From Sinorhizobium shofinae (GTDB lineage: Bacteria > Pseudomonadota > Alphaproteobacteria > Rhizobiales > Rhizobiaceae): DNA of 64,000 nt. The notes under the pieces are model-generated. The model saw only the letters and a program-made list of their open reading frames with translations. It was not told the DNA's origin and did not search any database. Below are positions 29,391-39,470 of this stretch, piece by piece. Position 1 is the first letter of the stretch, and each line of letters starts with the position of its first letter. The stretch is taken from assembly GCA_001704765.1 (NCBI GenBank), contig MBFK01000006.1, forward strand, positions 154,260 through 218,259. Direction: 5' to 3'. The position numbers and the translations under genes were made by a program.

Positions 29391-30409
29391 AAGTCATGCA
29401 CTTCCATTTCGGAAAGGACGGCGGCGCGGAACGTTTCTTTGTCCATCTCGTCAACGCCCTTGCCGAGCGCGGTGTCGAGCAGACATCCATCATTCGGCCG
29501 AACCGTATCTGGCGCCATGAAATCAAAGATGCCACCAGAATCAAGGAAAGCCAGTTTCGCAACCTGTCGCTCGATCGCCTGCTGCTGCCGCGCAAGGTGA
29601 TGCGTATGGCGCAGCGCGACAAGCCGGACGCGCTCATGGCTTGGGCACCGCGCGCCAGCGAGCTGATGCCGGCATATAAGGGCTGCATCAAGATTTCACG
29701 GCTTGGCGACTATCCGCCACGGCTGTCTTATTTCAGGAACACCGATTGTCTCGTCTGCAACACGCCGGGGATCGCGGAACACGTCCGTAAGCTCGGCTGG
29801 AAGCGCGATATCGAGGTCATCTCGAATTTCACCAGCACCGAACGAGTGGAGCCGATCAGCCGAGCGGTGCTCGACACACCCGCAGATGCCCCCGTCGTGA
29901 TGTCGATGGGACGCTTTGTCCCGCGCAAGGGTTTCGCGACGCTGATCGAGGCTGTCAGCAGATTGCCCGATGTCTATCTGTGGCTGCTTGGTGATGGTGA
30001 GGAGCGCGACAATCTGCAAAGGCTCGCTGCCGATCTCGGCGTCAGCGAGAGAGTCCGCTTCGCCGGTTGGCAGAAGGACACACGACCGTTCCTCGCGGCT
30101 GCCGACATCTTTGTCATGGCCTCCAGCCACGAGCCGCTCGGCAACGTCATCCTGGAGGCCTGGGCCCAGGGAACGCCGGTCGTCTCCAGCCGATCCGAGG
30201 GACCCCAATGGTTCATGCGTGATGGCGAGAACGGTCTGATGGTCGACATCGGCGATGCCGATGGGTTCGCGCGCGCTATCGAGCTGATCGCCAACGACCG
30301 CGCCTTGGGAGCCGCGCTCGCCGAACGGGGACATGAGACGTTGGTCAGCCAGTTCTCCAAGGAGGCGATCACCGACGCGTATCTGAGGCTGTTCGCCTCG
30401 AAGCGGTGA
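29387..30409 (+). CDS. lpsE: GT4 glycosyltransferase, LPS core biosynthesis
   Basis: The 340-residue GT-B enzyme is paralogous to lpsD over its whole length (MKVMHFHFGKDGGAERFFV; SMGRFVPRKGFATLIEAV; ASSHEPLGNVILEAWAQGTPVVSSRSEGPQW). A four-base ATGA overlap with lpsD implies translational coupling and balanced amounts. It probably adds a neighbouring core sugar with different acceptor specificity. It is convergent with lpsB, with only nine bases between stop codons. Confidence 0.83.
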   Translation: MKVMHFHFGKDGGAERFFVHLVNALAERGVEQTSIIRPNRIWRHEIKDATRIKESQFRNLSLDRLLLPRKVMRMAQRDKPDALMAWAPRASELMPAYKGCIKISRLGDYPPRLSYFRNTDCLVCNTPGIAEHVRKLGWKRDIEVISNFTSTERVEPISRAVLDTPADAPVVMSMGRFVPRKGFATLIEAVSRLPDVYLWLLGDGEERDNLQRLAADLGVSERVRFAGWQKDTRPFLAAADIFVMASSHEPLGNVILEAWAQGTPVVSSRSEGPQWFMRDGENGLMVDIGDADGFARAIELIANDRALGAALAERGHETLVSQFSKEAITDAYLRLFASKR

Positions 30410-30418
30410 GCCCCTGCG

Positions 30419-31474
30419 TCAGCGCATCAGACTGTCGTAGACTGTGCCGATTGCCCGAGCTTCGCCCTCGATGGCGAAATCTCTGGAGGTGCGCGCCAGA
30501 CCGTTTGCGCCGGCAGCCGCAAGTCGCGCCAGGTCATCCATAAATGTCGCGGCGCCATCGACCATCGCTTCGAGATTGCCGGCCGGAATGATAAGTCCCG
30601 TTTCGTTCGGCCCTTCAGCAATCAATTCGGAAAAGGCGCCGACGTCGCTTGCCACGACCGGCACGCCGCTCGCCATCGCCTCGAGCGGCGTCAGGCCGAA
30701 GCCTTCCCAGCGCTGCGGTGCGATAAAGAGATCGAGGGCGCGGTACCAATCGGGAATATTCGTGTGTTCGCCGACAAACAATATGCGGTCGGCGAGCCCC
30801 GCCTTGGCGACGCGGTCCTTTAGTTCAGCCTCGAAGGCGAGGTGTGGGCCGGTTGCGCGTCCGGCGACGATCGCGCCCCATTCAGGTCGGCAGGGCAAAA
30901 GGGCGATCATGCTGTCCACGAAAAGGTCGGTCCCCTTCTGATGGCGGACACGGCCGAAGCAACCGGCGTATTTCCTGGACGGATCGAGATCGAGCGCACG
31001 TTTCGCCGCCGCCCTGTCGACCGGCGGCCGGAAGCGTTTCGTGTCGATCCCGTGCAGGATTACGGTGCTCGGAACCTCCAGATAGGCGGCGGTTTTGGCG
31101 CTTGTGGCGATCACCGCGTCCATCCTGCGGATGAGGAACTTACTCCACCCGGTATGCCGCCGTTGCGAGGCGGAGGTGAAGACGATCCGGATCTTCATGC
31201 GCAGCAGATCGCGAAGAAGGATTGCCGGCAGCATTTCGACATTGCGGCGCGCATGCCAGACGCGGCAGTGGCGGCCTGGCGGGTTTCGCCATAGGTGGAT
31301 CAGATCGCGAAACCGGACCGACGGCAAACTCTTGGGTAGCCCAGGCCCGAGAACCGCGATCTTCTGCCCGAGGTTGCGCTGAACAGGAACAAGCTGGATG
31401 ATCGTCGAAGTGACGCCGGAGAGACGTCGCTTGAAATTGGGCGCAATAACCTCGATGTCCCGGATATCGGCCAC
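30419..31474 (-). CDS. lpsB: LPS core mannosyltransferase-type glycosyltransferase
   Basis: The 351-residue GT4 enzyme matches the length and opening of S. meliloti LpsB (IEVIAPNFKRRLSGVTSTIIQLVPVQ). It carries ILHGIDTKRFRPP, GCFGRVRHQKGTDLFVDSM and QRWEGFGLTPLEAMASGVPVVASDVGAFSELI, the C-terminal donor-binding motifs. LpsB and its relative LpcC act early in core assembly, and lpsB mutants have altered LPS and impaired symbiosis. It is downstream of greA on the same strand with a 140-base gap containing a short GAGGCC/GGCCTC hairpin. Confidence 0.87.
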   Translation of the reverse strand: MADIRDIEVIAPNFKRRLSGVTSTIIQLVPVQRNLGQKIAVLGPGLPKSLPSVRFRDLIHLWRNPPGRHCRVWHARRNVEMLPAILLRDLLRMKIRIVFTSASQRRHTGWSKFLIRRMDAVIATSAKTAAYLEVPSTVILHGIDTKRFRPPVDRAAAKRALDLDPSRKYAGCFGRVRHQKGTDLFVDSMIALLPCRPEWGAIVAGRATGPHLAFEAELKDRVAKAGLADRILFVGEHTNIPDWYRALDLFIAPQRWEGFGLTPLEAMASGVPVVASDVGAFSELIAEGPNETGLIIPAGNLEAMVDGAATFMDDLARLAAAGANGLARTSRDFAIEGEARAIGTVYDSLMR

Positions 31475-31614
31475 GTGAGCGCTCTCCTTGCGCCTTTAGC
31501 AATCAGTTGTTGTGGGAGAGAGGAGCGGAGCGAATGCCGCGCCCTGAGCGGGATGGGCGAGGCCTTGTTCGGCCTCCGCCGCGCGCCCGCGTTTCGGCTG
31601 TTGGGGTCGGGCGT

Positions 31615-32091
31615 TCAGCCCCACTGAACGGCGAGGATCTCGTAGGCCTTGGAGCCACCCGGTGCGTTCACTTCGATCGAGTCTCCAACTTCCTTGCCGA
31701 TCAGCGCGCGGGCGATCGGCGAGGAGATCGATATCCGGCCGGCTTTAACGTCGGCTTCCTGGTCTCCGACGATCTGGTAGGTCTTTTCTTCCTCTGTGTC
31801 CTCGTCGACGAGTTTTACCCTCGCGCCGAACTTGATCTTCGAGCCGGACATCTTCGAAAGATCAATGACCTCGGCCCGGGCAATTAGATCTTCGAGCTCG
31901 GAAATACGGCCTTCGTTGTGGCTCTGCGCCTCTTTGGCGGCATGGTATTCGGCATTTTCCGACAAATCCCCATGGGCACGCGCCTCGGCGATCGCTTCGA
32001 TGATTCGCGGGCGTTCTTCCTGTTGGCGCCAGCGCAGCTCCTCCTGCAGATTGGCGAATCCACCCTGGGTCATGGGAACTTTGTCGACCAT
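31615..32091 (-). CDS. greA: transcription elongation factor GreA
   Basis: The 158-residue factor has the N-terminal coiled coil whose tip is [15 protein letters not shown] (acidic DxxE of the coil tip that stimulates RNA polymerase cleavage), followed by the globular domain ([46 protein letters not shown]). It rescues backtracked RNA polymerase. The ATG of [11 protein letters not shown] is chosen: AAAGGA lies upstream and the family begins there; the frame is open 66 codons further without sense. A terminator-like leader hairpin lies 50 bases upstream. Confidence 0.96.
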   Translation of the reverse strand: MVDKVPMTQGGFANLQEELRWRQQEERPRIIEAIAEARAHGDLSENAEYHAAKEAQSHNEGRISELEDLIARAEVIDLSKMSGSKIKFGARVKLVDEDTEEEKTYQIVGDQEADVKAGRISISSPIARALIGKEVGDSIEVNAPGGSKAYEILAVQWG

Positions 32092-32140
32092 TTCATTGTC
32101 CTTTATCAAGCGCGCGGCGCCACCTCCCGGCGGCGCCGAC

Positions 32141-32181
32141 GCAAAAGAAAACGGTCCCCGGAGCCAAGGCACCGGAACCGT
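32141..32181 (-). promoter_or_regulatory. terminator-like hairpin in the greA leader (candidate attenuator)
   Basis: On the minus strand ACGGT (32181-32177) pairs with ACCGT (32155-32151) and an inner CCGG pairs with CCGG. TTTCTTTT follows at 32150-32143, 50 bases before the greA ATG. A TATAAG-like -10 (about 32205-32210) places the hairpin inside the transcript. E. coli greA has a comparable leader terminator that GreA influences itself (GraL). No other minus-strand gene feeds in from upstream, so the element seems meant for greA. Confidence 0.5.
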
Positions 32182-32381
32182 CCGAAACATCCGAACCGTT
32201 CTTATAACAGAAACGAAAGCGCGAAAGCCAGATTTTTCGCGACGGTCCACGGGTGGGCCAAGGCCGCGCGCGACCTCGCGCTTTTCCAAAAAGCGGCTCC
32301 TTTAAAAAAGCCTCTTTACCTAAACAGCACTTGAGGTTGTATCAGTGCTGGTTCCATGAACAACCCGATCGGAACCAATCC

Positions 32382-33845
32382 ATGAGTGTAGCCGAAGAGA
32401 ACCCGAGGACCTCCAGCGCGACAATGCACAGGCAAGGTGAGGGCCGCTGGAGCGAGTTGTTACGGAGGGATCATCTTGCTGCGACCGTTACATTGTGCCT
32501 TGGCGTCGCGCTCTTTGCCTTCAACGAGTTCTTCATATCGACGGCCTTGCCGACAGCGGTCGAGGAATTTGGTGGAGCAGCCTTGTTGTCCTGGGCCTTC
32601 ACGCTCTATCTCGTCTTCGCCATCATTGGCGGCGCCTTGGCGGCCAATCAGAAGGCCAGGTTCGGTGCGCGCAATACGCTCATCGCTGCGGCGCTTGTCT
32701 TCGCCACAGGCACAGTCGTCGCGACCTTGGCAACCGGCATGCCGCAAGTGCTCGCCGGCAGGCTGCTGCAGGGACTGGGCGAGGGCATCATTGCCGGGCT
32801 TTGCTACGCACTGATACCCGAGCTTTTCCCGCCGCGCCTCGTTCCCAAGGTCTTCGGGGCGGAAGCGATCGTCTGGGCCTCAGCTGCCTTTGCCGGTCCG
32901 CTCATCTCCGGGTTACTCACGGAATACTGGTCGTGGCGCGTCGCTTTCTTCGTCAACATACCGGCCGTGGCAGTCTTCATAGCCCTCGTGATTGCGATCG
33001 TTGATCAGCCAACGAAAGGCGACCGAGCAGGGGACGGAGTTCCCTTGCTGCGACTTTTGGCTTTCGGTCTCGGCATCTTGTTGATCTCGCTCTCCAACAT
33101 GGCAAGCAACGGGTATGTGATGGCGGTTTTGCTCGTGATGGCACTCGCCGTTTTCATAGCTGCCATCCAATCCGATCGCAGATCGCCGAATTCCATTCTG
33201 CCGTTCGGTGCTTTCTCGATCCGCACCTCACTCGGCACCGGCCTCTGGGTCGTCCTGTTGATGCCGCTGGCCCAGGCGTCCGGTTCCGTTTATCTCGTCT
33301 ACACGTTGCAGGAGCTGTGGGACTTCGGACCCACCGCCGCCGGCTTTTCCAGCGCCTTGATGGCTATGTCCTGGAGCGCAACAGCAATACTGGTCGCCAG
33401 TCTGCCCTCGCATGCATTTCGCGTTCGACTGATGTGGACGGGACCGCTGATCCTCTGCCTCGGTCTGATTGGACTGACACTCGCCGTCGGCAGCGGCGAA
33501 CACGGTCTGGTGTTCATCGGGCAGGTGGCAATCGGAACCGGCTTCGGGATCAGTTGGGGAACGCTCAGCCAGTTCCTGATGGATGTCTCGACCAGAGAGG
33601 AACGCGACAAGACGTCGGCGCTGCTGCCGACGCTGCAATCGGCCGGCTACGCGCTCGGCGCTGCCCTTTTCGGCGTAATCGCCAATGCTTTCGGCTTCGA
33701 TGAGGGCGTCAGCGACGATGTGCTATCCTCGTCGCTGCTCACCGTGTTTGCACTTGCTTGCGTGATTGCCGCCGCATCGCTCTTCTTCGCCATCAGGACT
33801 CTACGCTTGGTGCGACAGGAGCCTCCAGCCGCACCACTCAGGTGA
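32382..33845 (+). CDS. MFS transporter (DHA2-like, 14-segment type)
   Basis: This 487-residue pump has about 14 hydrophobic segments. The first segment region is LCLGVALFAFNEFFISTALPTAVEEFGG, and motif C-like residues GRLLQGLGEGIIAGLCYALIPELFPP follow, as in the DHA2 drug/H+ antiporters. The ATG of MSVAEENPRT is preferred over an ATG 43 codons upstream, which precedes a basic, non-membrane stretch lying over the greA promoter. The 3' end overlaps the convergent DUF6894 gene by eight bases. Substrate unknown. Confidence 0.85.
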   Translation: MSVAEENPRTSSATMHRQGEGRWSELLRRDHLAATVTLCLGVALFAFNEFFISTALPTAVEEFGGAALLSWAFTLYLVFAIIGGALAANQKARFGARNTLIAAALVFATGTVVATLATGMPQVLAGRLLQGLGEGIIAGLCYALIPELFPPRLVPKVFGAEAIVWASAAFAGPLISGLLTEYWSWRVAFFVNIPAVAVFIALVIAIVDQPTKGDRAGDGVPLLRLLAFGLGILLISLSNMASNGYVMAVLLVMALAVFIAAIQSDRRSPNSILPFGAFSIRTSLGTGLWVVLLMPLAQASGSVYLVYTLQELWDFGPTAAGFSSALMAMSWSATAILVASLPSHAFRVRLMWTGPLILCLGLIGLTLAVGSGEHGLVFIGQVAIGTGFGISWGTLSQFLMDVSTREERDKTSALLPTLQSAGYALGAALFGVIANAFGFDEGVSDDVLSSSLLTVFALACVIAAASLFFAIRTLRLVRQEPPAAPLR

Positions 33846-34149
33846 AAGCTGCAGTCCTGGCCGAGGGAACAGCGTTCTCAGGGTGGTGGCGGAGCAACCC
33901 TGGATGGCGCCTTCCGATCAAGGCAAACTGCTCGCGGCCACGGCCTTCGGATGGCGCAACGGTCGCGAGCAGTTTGCCCTCGCTCGAGCGAACCTCCACC
34001 TTCAGCGATCCATAGTCAACGTCTCGGCCGATTTTGTCGGCAATACGCTGAGCGTAATAAAGCGCCGAACCGTCGTCGAAATGGGCGATTCCCTCCTCAT
34101 CGAGGAAACTTTCCTCACCGCAGCAAAGATCGAAGAAATATAGCCGCAC
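33838..34149 (-). CDS. DUF6894-like small protein
   Basis: The first 70 residues match the small rhizobial DUF6894 pattern: MRLYFFDLCCGEESFLDEEGIAHFDDGSALYYAQRIADKIGRD followed by LKVEVRSSEGKLLATV. The last 30 residues (REQFALIGRRHPGLLRHHP...) are unlike the family, lie over a 15-bp inverted repeat and overlap the end of the convergent MFS gene, so the stop may have been displaced. Function unknown; many such proteins are stationary-phase or stress associated, but that cannot be read here. Confidence 0.65.
   Translation of the reverse strand: MRLYFFDLCCGEESFLDEEGIAHFDDGSALYYAQRIADKIGRDVDYGSLKVEVRSSEGKLLATVAPSEGRGREQFALIGRRHPGLLRHHPENAVPSARTAAFT
33922..33978. repeat. 15-bp perfect inverted repeat
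   Basis: GGCAAACTGCTCGCG (33922-33936) and CGCGAGCAGTTTGCC (33964-33978) are exact complements separated by 27 bases. The repeat lies inside the C-terminal codons of the DUF6894-like gene, just past the stop of the MFS gene. It could form a strong hairpin in either transcript. There is no T-run. Confidence 0.7.
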
Positions 34150-34290
34150 GTCGTCGCCCCCGGGCTGCGCGTTGCCGGTTGATTTCGGCTTCGCTGCTCA
34201 TGGGATCAGAGAACCACGTTGCGTCCGAATGAAGCCTGAACCAGACGTTCAGGTTGTATTCAGGAGCGTAACTCAGCCTCGACGCACGAT

Positions 34291-34316
34291 GGCGCACCCG
34301 CAAAACCGGGTGCGCC
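34291..34316. terminator. hairpin downstream of carB
   Basis: A 10-bp perfect stem GGCGCACCCG / CGGGTGCGCC has a six-base loop CAAAAC and lies 14 bases beyond the carB stop. No T-run follows on the minus strand, so termination strength is uncertain. Confidence 0.6.
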
Positions 34317-34330
34317 CCTGGGGACTTCCG

Positions 34331-37300
34331 TCAAGCGTCGAAATAGCTCTGCAGCGTACGCACTTCGAGGCTCCCCGCCTTCAGTGCCTTGATAGCGTGT
34401 GCCGCCGCCTCGGCTCCGGCCATGGTCGTGTAATAGGGAACCTTCTGCATCAGGGTCGCACGACGGAGCGACTTCGAGTCGGAGATCGCCTTGTTGCCAT
34501 CCGTGGTGTTGATGACGAGCTGGATCTGGCGGTTGCGAATGGCGTCTTCAACGTGCGGCCGGCCCTCGAGAACCTTGTTGATCTTGGTGGCGGTAATGCC
34601 GTGCTCGCCCAGGAACCGGGCCGTGCCGCCGGTTGCCATGACCTTGAAACCGATATCCGCGAGAACGCGGATGGCCGGCAGCACCCGTGCCTTGTCCTCG
34701 TCCCGCACCGACACGAAGACCGTTCCGTCGCGCGGCAGGTCGACACCGGCACCGAGCTGGGATTTGGCGAAAGCCAGAGCGTAGTCGGTGTCAAGGCCGA
34801 TCACTTCGCCGGTCGAGCGCATTTCGGGACCAAGCAGCGTGTCGACGCCCGGGAAGCGGGCGAAGGGGAACACAGCTTCCTTGACGGCAATATGCTTCAG
34901 ATTGCGCGGATCCGGCTTCTTGCCATAGGCGGCGATCGCTTGATCCAGCGTTTCCCCGGCCATCACACGCGCGGCGATCTTTGCAATCGGCGCCCCGATC
35001 GTCTTGGCGACGAAGGGGACCGTGCGGGACGCGCGCGGATTGACTTCGAGCACGTAGATCGTGCCGTCCTTGATGGCGAACTGCACGTTCATCAAACCGC
35101 CGACGTTCAGCGCCTTGGCAAGCGCCGCCGTCTGACGCTCGAGTTCGTCGACCAGGTTGTTGTCGAGCGAGTGCACTGGCAGAGAGCAGGCGGAGTCACC
35201 GGAATGAATGCCTGCCTCCTCGATATGCTCCATGATGCCGGAAACGAACACATCCTTGCCGTCGCACAGGCAATCGACGTCCACTTCGATCGCATTCGTC
35301 AGATAGCTGTCGAAGAGCAGCGGATTCTTGCCGAGCAGCGTGTTGATCTGGCCGGTCTTGTCGTTGGGATAGCGCTGTTTGATATCTTCCGGCACGAGTC
35401 CCGGGACGGTGTCGAGCAGGTAGGTCTGCAGCATGCTTTCCGAATGGATGATCTGCATGGCGCGGCCGCCGAGAACATAGGAGGGGCGCACGACCAGCGG
35501 GAAGCCGATTTCGGCGGCGACGAGGCGCGCCTGTTCGACGGAATAGGCGATGCCGTTGCGCGGCTGGTTGAGGTCGAGCTTCATCAGAAGCTTCTGGAAA
35601 CGGTCGCGGTCTTCGGCGAGGTCGATCGCGTCGGGTGCCGTACCGAGGATCGGGATGCCGTTCTTTTCCAGCGCCTCGGCAAGCTTCAGCGGCGTCTGGC
35701 CGCCGAATTGCACGATAACGCCGTGCAGCGTGCCGTTTTCCTGTTCGGCCCGCATGATCTCGATCACGTCTTCCGCCGTCAGCGGCTCGAAATAGAGCCG
35801 GTCGGAAGTATCATAGTCGGTCGAAACGGTTTCCGGATTGCAGTTGACCATGATCGCTTCGTAACCGGCGTCCTTCAAGGCGAACGCCGCATGGCAGCAG
35901 CAATAGTCGAACTCGATCCCCTGGCCGATCCGGTTCGGGCCGCCGCCGAGAATGACAACCTTCTTGCGGTCGGAGACCTGTGCCTCGGAGCGGGCAGTGC
36001 CGACGAACGGGGTTTCATAGGTCGAATACATGTAAGCGGTCGGCGAGGCGAACTCGGCCGCACAGGTGTCGATGCGCTTGTAGACCGGGCGGACGTTCAG
36101 CGCATTGCGCAGCTCCGCCACTTCCTTCGGCCGCTTGCCGGTCAGCGTCGCAAGCCGAGCGTCGGAGAAGCCCATCGCCTTCAGCATTCTGAGGTTTTCG
36201 GCATCCTGCGGCAGGCCGTGCTCGCGGATGCGGGCCTCCATGTCGACAATCGCCTTGAATTGGGCGATGAACCAGGGATCGATCTTGCACGCCTCGTGCA
36301 CTTCCGCCTCGGTCATGCCGAGGCGCAGCGCCTGGGCGACCATGCGCAGACGGTCGGGGGTCGGCGTGCCGATCGCAGCGCGAATGGCGTTGCGGCCATC
36401 ACCGTTCTCGTCGAAATCCGGAACGTCGATCTCGTCGAGACCGGTCAGCCCGGTTTCAAGCCCGCGAAGCGCCTTCTGCAGCGATTCCGCGAAGGTCCGG
36501 CCGATCGCCATGACTTCGCCGACCGATTTCATCGCGGTGGTCAGCGTCGGCTCGGCGCCGGGGAACTTCTCGAAGGCGAAGCGCGGAATCTTGGTGACGA
36601 CATAGTCGATCGACGGTTCGAAGGATGCAGGCGTGGCACCCCCGGTGATGTCGTTCTCCAGCTCGTCAAGCGTATAGCCGATGGCAAGCTTGGCGGCGAT
36701 CTTGGCGATCGGGAAGCCGGTGGCCTTGGAAGCTAGCGCCGAAGAGCGCGAGACGCGCGGGTTCATCTCTATGACCACCAGGCGGCCGTTTTCCGGATTG
36801 ACCGCGAACTGCACGTTTGATCCGCCGGTTTCAACGCCGATCTCGCGCAACACCGCGATCGAGGCGTTTCGCATGATCTGATATTCCTTGTCGGTCAGGG
36901 TCAGCGCCGGCGCGACGGTGATGGAATCGCCCGTGTGGACGCCCATCGGGTCGATGTTTTCGATCGAGCAGATGATGATGCAATTGTCCGCCTTGTCGCG
37001 GACGACTTCCATTTCATATTCCTTCCAGCCGAGGACCGACTCCTCGATCAGGACTTCTGTCGTCGGCGACGCATCGAGACCACTGCCGACGATCTCGAAG
37101 AATTCCGAGCGGTTGTAGGCGATGCCGCCGCCCGTGCCGCCGAGCGTGAAGGACGGTCGGATAATTGCCGGAAGGCCGACATCGTCGAGCGCCTGCGCGG
37201 CGATCGCCATCGCATGGTTCACATAGCGCTGCTTGCGGTCGCCTTCGCCGAGGTTCCACTGGTTTTCAAGGTCGTCGAGCGCGGTGTCGAGTTCGGCTCC

Positions 37301-37825
37301 GGAAGAAAACTTGGCCTTGAGCGCGGCGCGCTCCGCCTCATGCGCCTTGCGGTCCTGGTCCTTGATGTCGGTGGCGTTCGCCAGCCGCGACTTCGGTGTT
37401 TCGAGCCCGATCTTGGCCATCGCCTCGCGGAAAAGGGCACGGTCCTCGGCCTTGTCGATTGCCTCGGGCTTGGCGCCGATCATCTCGACATTGTAGCGAT
37501 CCAGAACGCCCATCCGCCGCAGGGAAAGCGCCGTGTTCAACGCCGTCTGGCCGCCCATGGTCGGCAGCAGCGCGTCGGGACGCTCCTTGGCGATGATCTT
37601 GGCGACGACCTCGGGCGTGATCGGTTCGACATAGGTCGCGTCGGCAAGCCCCGGATCGGTCATGATCGTCGCCGGGTTGGAGTTGACGAGGATGACGCGA
37701 TAGCCTTCCTCTTTGAGCGCCTTGCAAGCCTGGGTGCCGGAATAATCGAATTCGCATGCCTGGCCGATCACGATCGGCCCCGCGCCGATGATGAGGATCG
37801 ATTTGATATCTTGGCGCTTCGGCAT
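34331..37825 (-). CDS. carB: carbamoyl-phosphate synthase large subunit
   Basis: The 1164-residue subunit makes carbamoyl phosphate from bicarbonate, ATP and ammonia delivered by CarA, feeding arginine and pyrimidine synthesis. It has two ATP-grasp halves, each starting with a [23 protein letters not shown] or [22 protein letters not shown] motif. MGGQTALN and [11 protein letters not shown] lie in the respective halves, and the C-terminal MGS-like allosteric domain shows [21 protein letters not shown]. The start MPKRQDIKS is chosen by family similarity over an ATG three codons earlier. carA is not in the window. Confidence 0.97.
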   Translation of the reverse strand: MPKRQDIKSILIIGAGPIVIGQACEFDYSGTQACKALKEEGYRVILVNSNPATIMTDPGLADATYVEPITPEVVAKIIAKERPDALLPTMGGQTALNTALSLRRMGVLDRYNVEMIGAKPEAIDKAEDRALFREAMAKIGLETPKSRLANATDIKDQDRKAHEAERAALKAKFSSGAELDTALDDLENQWNLGEGDRKQRYVNHAMAIAAQALDDVGLPAIIRPSFTLGGTGGGIAYNRSEFFEIVGSGLDASPTTEVLIEESVLGWKEYEMEVVRDKADNCIIICSIENIDPMGVHTGDSITVAPALTLTDKEYQIMRNASIAVLREIGVETGGSNVQFAVNPENGRLVVIEMNPRVSRSSALASKATGFPIAKIAAKLAIGYTLDELENDITGGATPASFEPSIDYVVTKIPRFAFEKFPGAEPTLTTAMKSVGEVMAIGRTFAESLQKALRGLETGLTGLDEIDVPDFDENGDGRNAIRAAIGTPTPDRLRMVAQALRLGMTEAEVHEACKIDPWFIAQFKAIVDMEARIREHGLPQDAENLRMLKAMGFSDARLATLTGKRPKEVAELRNALNVRPVYKRIDTCAAEFASPTAYMYSTYETPFVGTARSEAQVSDRKKVVILGGGPNRIGQGIEFDYCCCHAAFALKDAGYEAIMVNCNPETVSTDYDTSDRLYFEPLTAEDVIEIMRAEQENGTLHGVIVQFGGQTPLKLAEALEKNGIPILGTAPDAIDLAEDRDRFQKLLMKLDLNQPRNGIAYSVEQARLVAAEIGFPLVVRPSYVLGGRAMQIIHSESMLQTYLLDTVPGLVPEDIKQRYPNDKTGQINTLLGKNPLLFDSYLTNAIEVDVDCLCDGKDVFVSGIMEHIEEAGIHSGDSACSLPVHSLDNNLVDELERQTAALAKALNVGGLMNVQFAIKDGTIYVLEVNPRASRTVPFVAKTIGAPIAKIAARVMAGETLDQAIAAYGKKPDPRNLKHIAVKEAVFPFARFPGVDTLLGPEMRSTGEVIGLDTDYALAFAKSQLGAGVDLPRDGTVFVSVRDEDKARVLPAIRVLADIGFKVMATGGTARFLGEHGITATKINKVLEGRPHVEDAIRNRQIQLVINTTDGNKAISDSKSLRRATLMQKVPYYTTMAGAEAAAHAIKALKAGSLEVRTLQSYFDA

Positions 37826-38037
37826 GGTTCTCATCCGTTTTCTGGCTGCGCGAAAAACCGGCCGAGGTGGGAGATCGCCGGCCGGGTGCGCAATGAATGG
37901 TGTTTTCAGGCTAGAAGCGGCTTATAGGCAAATGTTTCTGCAAGCGGAACCCCGAAAATTCCGGAATCGACAATAATGCGGAGATATTTGCAGCACCAAT
38001 CAAATCGGCCTTAGGCTCCGAAACTTGCTTAGCTCAG

Positions 38038-38358
38038 GACTCACTAATCAGAGCCAGAAGATGACGGCTGCAGCTATGCATATGCTTGAGAAGAAGGTGC
38101 GTGCGCAGCGGTCATATCGGGTGTGAATGCGACGCCAGTCCTTGAGTTCTCCGAACACCGTATTTCTTGGGCGCGTCGCGCCAGCGCAAATACGTTGCGA
38201 AGGACTAAGATAACGCCACTTATGATCTTGCGGTCATCCACTCGCGGAATACCGCGGGATAATGGAAAGTACGGCTTTATTCGGCGCATCTGCGCTTGGA
38301 TAACAGCATTAAATCACTCATTGCATCGCCCCGTGCACTGCGACTGAATCAATGAGTC
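38038..38358 (-). mobile_element. internally deleted IS5-family element (MITE-like, 321 bp)
   Basis: Imperfect terminal inverted repeats GACTCACTAATCAG (left, 38038) and GACTCATTGATTCAG (right end 38358, minus strand) enclose a transposase remnant. The remnant (38321 to 38048) begins MSDLMLLSK, loses one base, continues MRRIKPYFPLSRGIPRVDD...WRDAPKKYG and then jumps to the family's C-terminal end GELKDWRRIHTRYDRCAHTFFS...VIFWL. About 150 central residues with the first catalytic Asp are gone. No target duplication was recognised. Confidence 0.75.
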
Positions 38359-38409
38359 GATAAGGCTGCAAGTGGCAAATGCTGCCGGCCCCTATTTGCC
38401 CCCTAGACG

Positions 38410-39411
38410 TCACTTCACTGCGACGACGACCTTCCCCTTCGCACGACCCGTTTCGACATAGTCCAGTGCCTCGTTGATCCTCTCGAACGGGAAGACCCGG
38501 TTCATCACTGGGCGTATGTCACCCGCCTCGATCAGGGAGGTGATCTTTCCGAGCTGCCCGCCATTCGCTGTCATGAAGAGAAACGAATAGCTGGTTCTTC
38601 GGCGTTTCGATTTTCTCCTAATGCCAGAGCTCAGCAGGCGCATGACCTGTTGAAGCAGCCAGCCAGAGTTGTTCTGCCTCGCGAAGTCCGGATCGGGCGG
38701 ACCGGAAATCGAGATCAGCTTCCCGCCCGGCATCATCACACCAAGGGATTTCTCCAGCGTATCCTTCCCCAGGCTGTTCAGCACGACGTCATAGCCCTGC
38801 AGCACTTTCTCGAAGTCGTCGTTCTTATAATCGACTACGACGTCTGCGCCGAGACTTTTCACAAGAGCGATATTTGCTGTGCTGGTGGTCGTGGCCACAT
38901 ATGCCCCGAGATGCTTGGCAAGCTGGATCGCGATCGTGCCCACGCCACCCGAGCCGGCATGGATCAGGACCTTCTGTCCCTTCTGCAAGTTGGCCCGCTC
39001 GACAAGCACCTGCCATGCCGTCAGGGCGACAAGCGGAATGGATGCGGCCTCTTCCATGGTCAGATTGTTCGGCTTCATTGCAACATCGGCCTCGTCCATG
39101 GCGATATACTCTGCAAATGCCCCGATGCGATCCTGAGCCGGACGTGCATAGACCTCGTCACCGGGCTTAAATTGCCGGACATTGGCCCCGACCCGGACCA
39201 CGACGCCCGCTACGTCGTTGCCCAGCACCAGTGGAAGGCGGTAGGGCAGGATGTGCTTGAACTCTCCGTCCCTGATCTTGTTGTCCAAAAGGTTCACGCC
39301 GGCGGCATGAATCTCAACCATGACGTCGTTCTCACGCAACTCCGGCTCGGGACCCTCGCCGAGCCGCAGAGCACCGCCTTTCGTATAGCGATCGATCAGG
39401 AATGATTTCAT
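38410..39411 (-). CDS. quinone-oxidoreductase-like NADP-dependent alcohol dehydrogenase
   Basis: The 333-residue zinc-independent MDR protein has an N-terminal GroES-like fold (HAAGVNLLDNKIRDGEF, LGNDVAGVVVRVG). A Rossmann domain follows with VLIHAGSGGVGTIAIQLAKHLGA, the NADPH motif. It lacks the CxxCxxC structural zinc site. Such enzymes reduce quinones or alpha,beta-unsaturated carbonyls. It lies 59 bases downstream of the SDR gene on the same strand; the HxlR regulator is divergent from that SDR, so all three probably form one electrophile-responsive unit. The start MKSFLID matches the family. Confidence 0.85.
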   Translation of the reverse strand: MKSFLIDRYTKGGALRLGEGPEPELRENDVMVEIHAAGVNLLDNKIRDGEFKHILPYRLPLVLGNDVAGVVVRVGANVRQFKPGDEVYARPAQDRIGAFAEYIAMDEADVAMKPNNLTMEEAASIPLVALTAWQVLVERANLQKGQKVLIHAGSGGVGTIAIQLAKHLGAYVATTTSTANIALVKSLGADVVVDYKNDDFEKVLQGYDVVLNSLGKDTLEKSLGVMMPGGKLISISGPPDPDFARQNNSGWLLQQVMRLLSSGIRRKSKRRRTSYSFLFMTANGGQLGKITSLIEAGDIRPVMNRVFPFERINEALDYVETGRAKGKVVVAVK

Positions 39412-39470
39412 CAGACTAAACTTTCGTTTCTGTGGTGAGGCGGCAGCGCCAGCAGTTCGGCGATGAAAGC

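Noticed and set aside
33922..33978. Transposon end or attachment site reading of the 15-bp inverted repeat
   Set aside because: No duplicated target flanks, no recombinase nearby and no second copy in the window; a hairpin explanation is simpler.
34172..36736. 854-codon open frame antisense to carB
   Set aside because: Shadow frame of carB; no motif, and long antisense frames are common opposite GC-rich genes.
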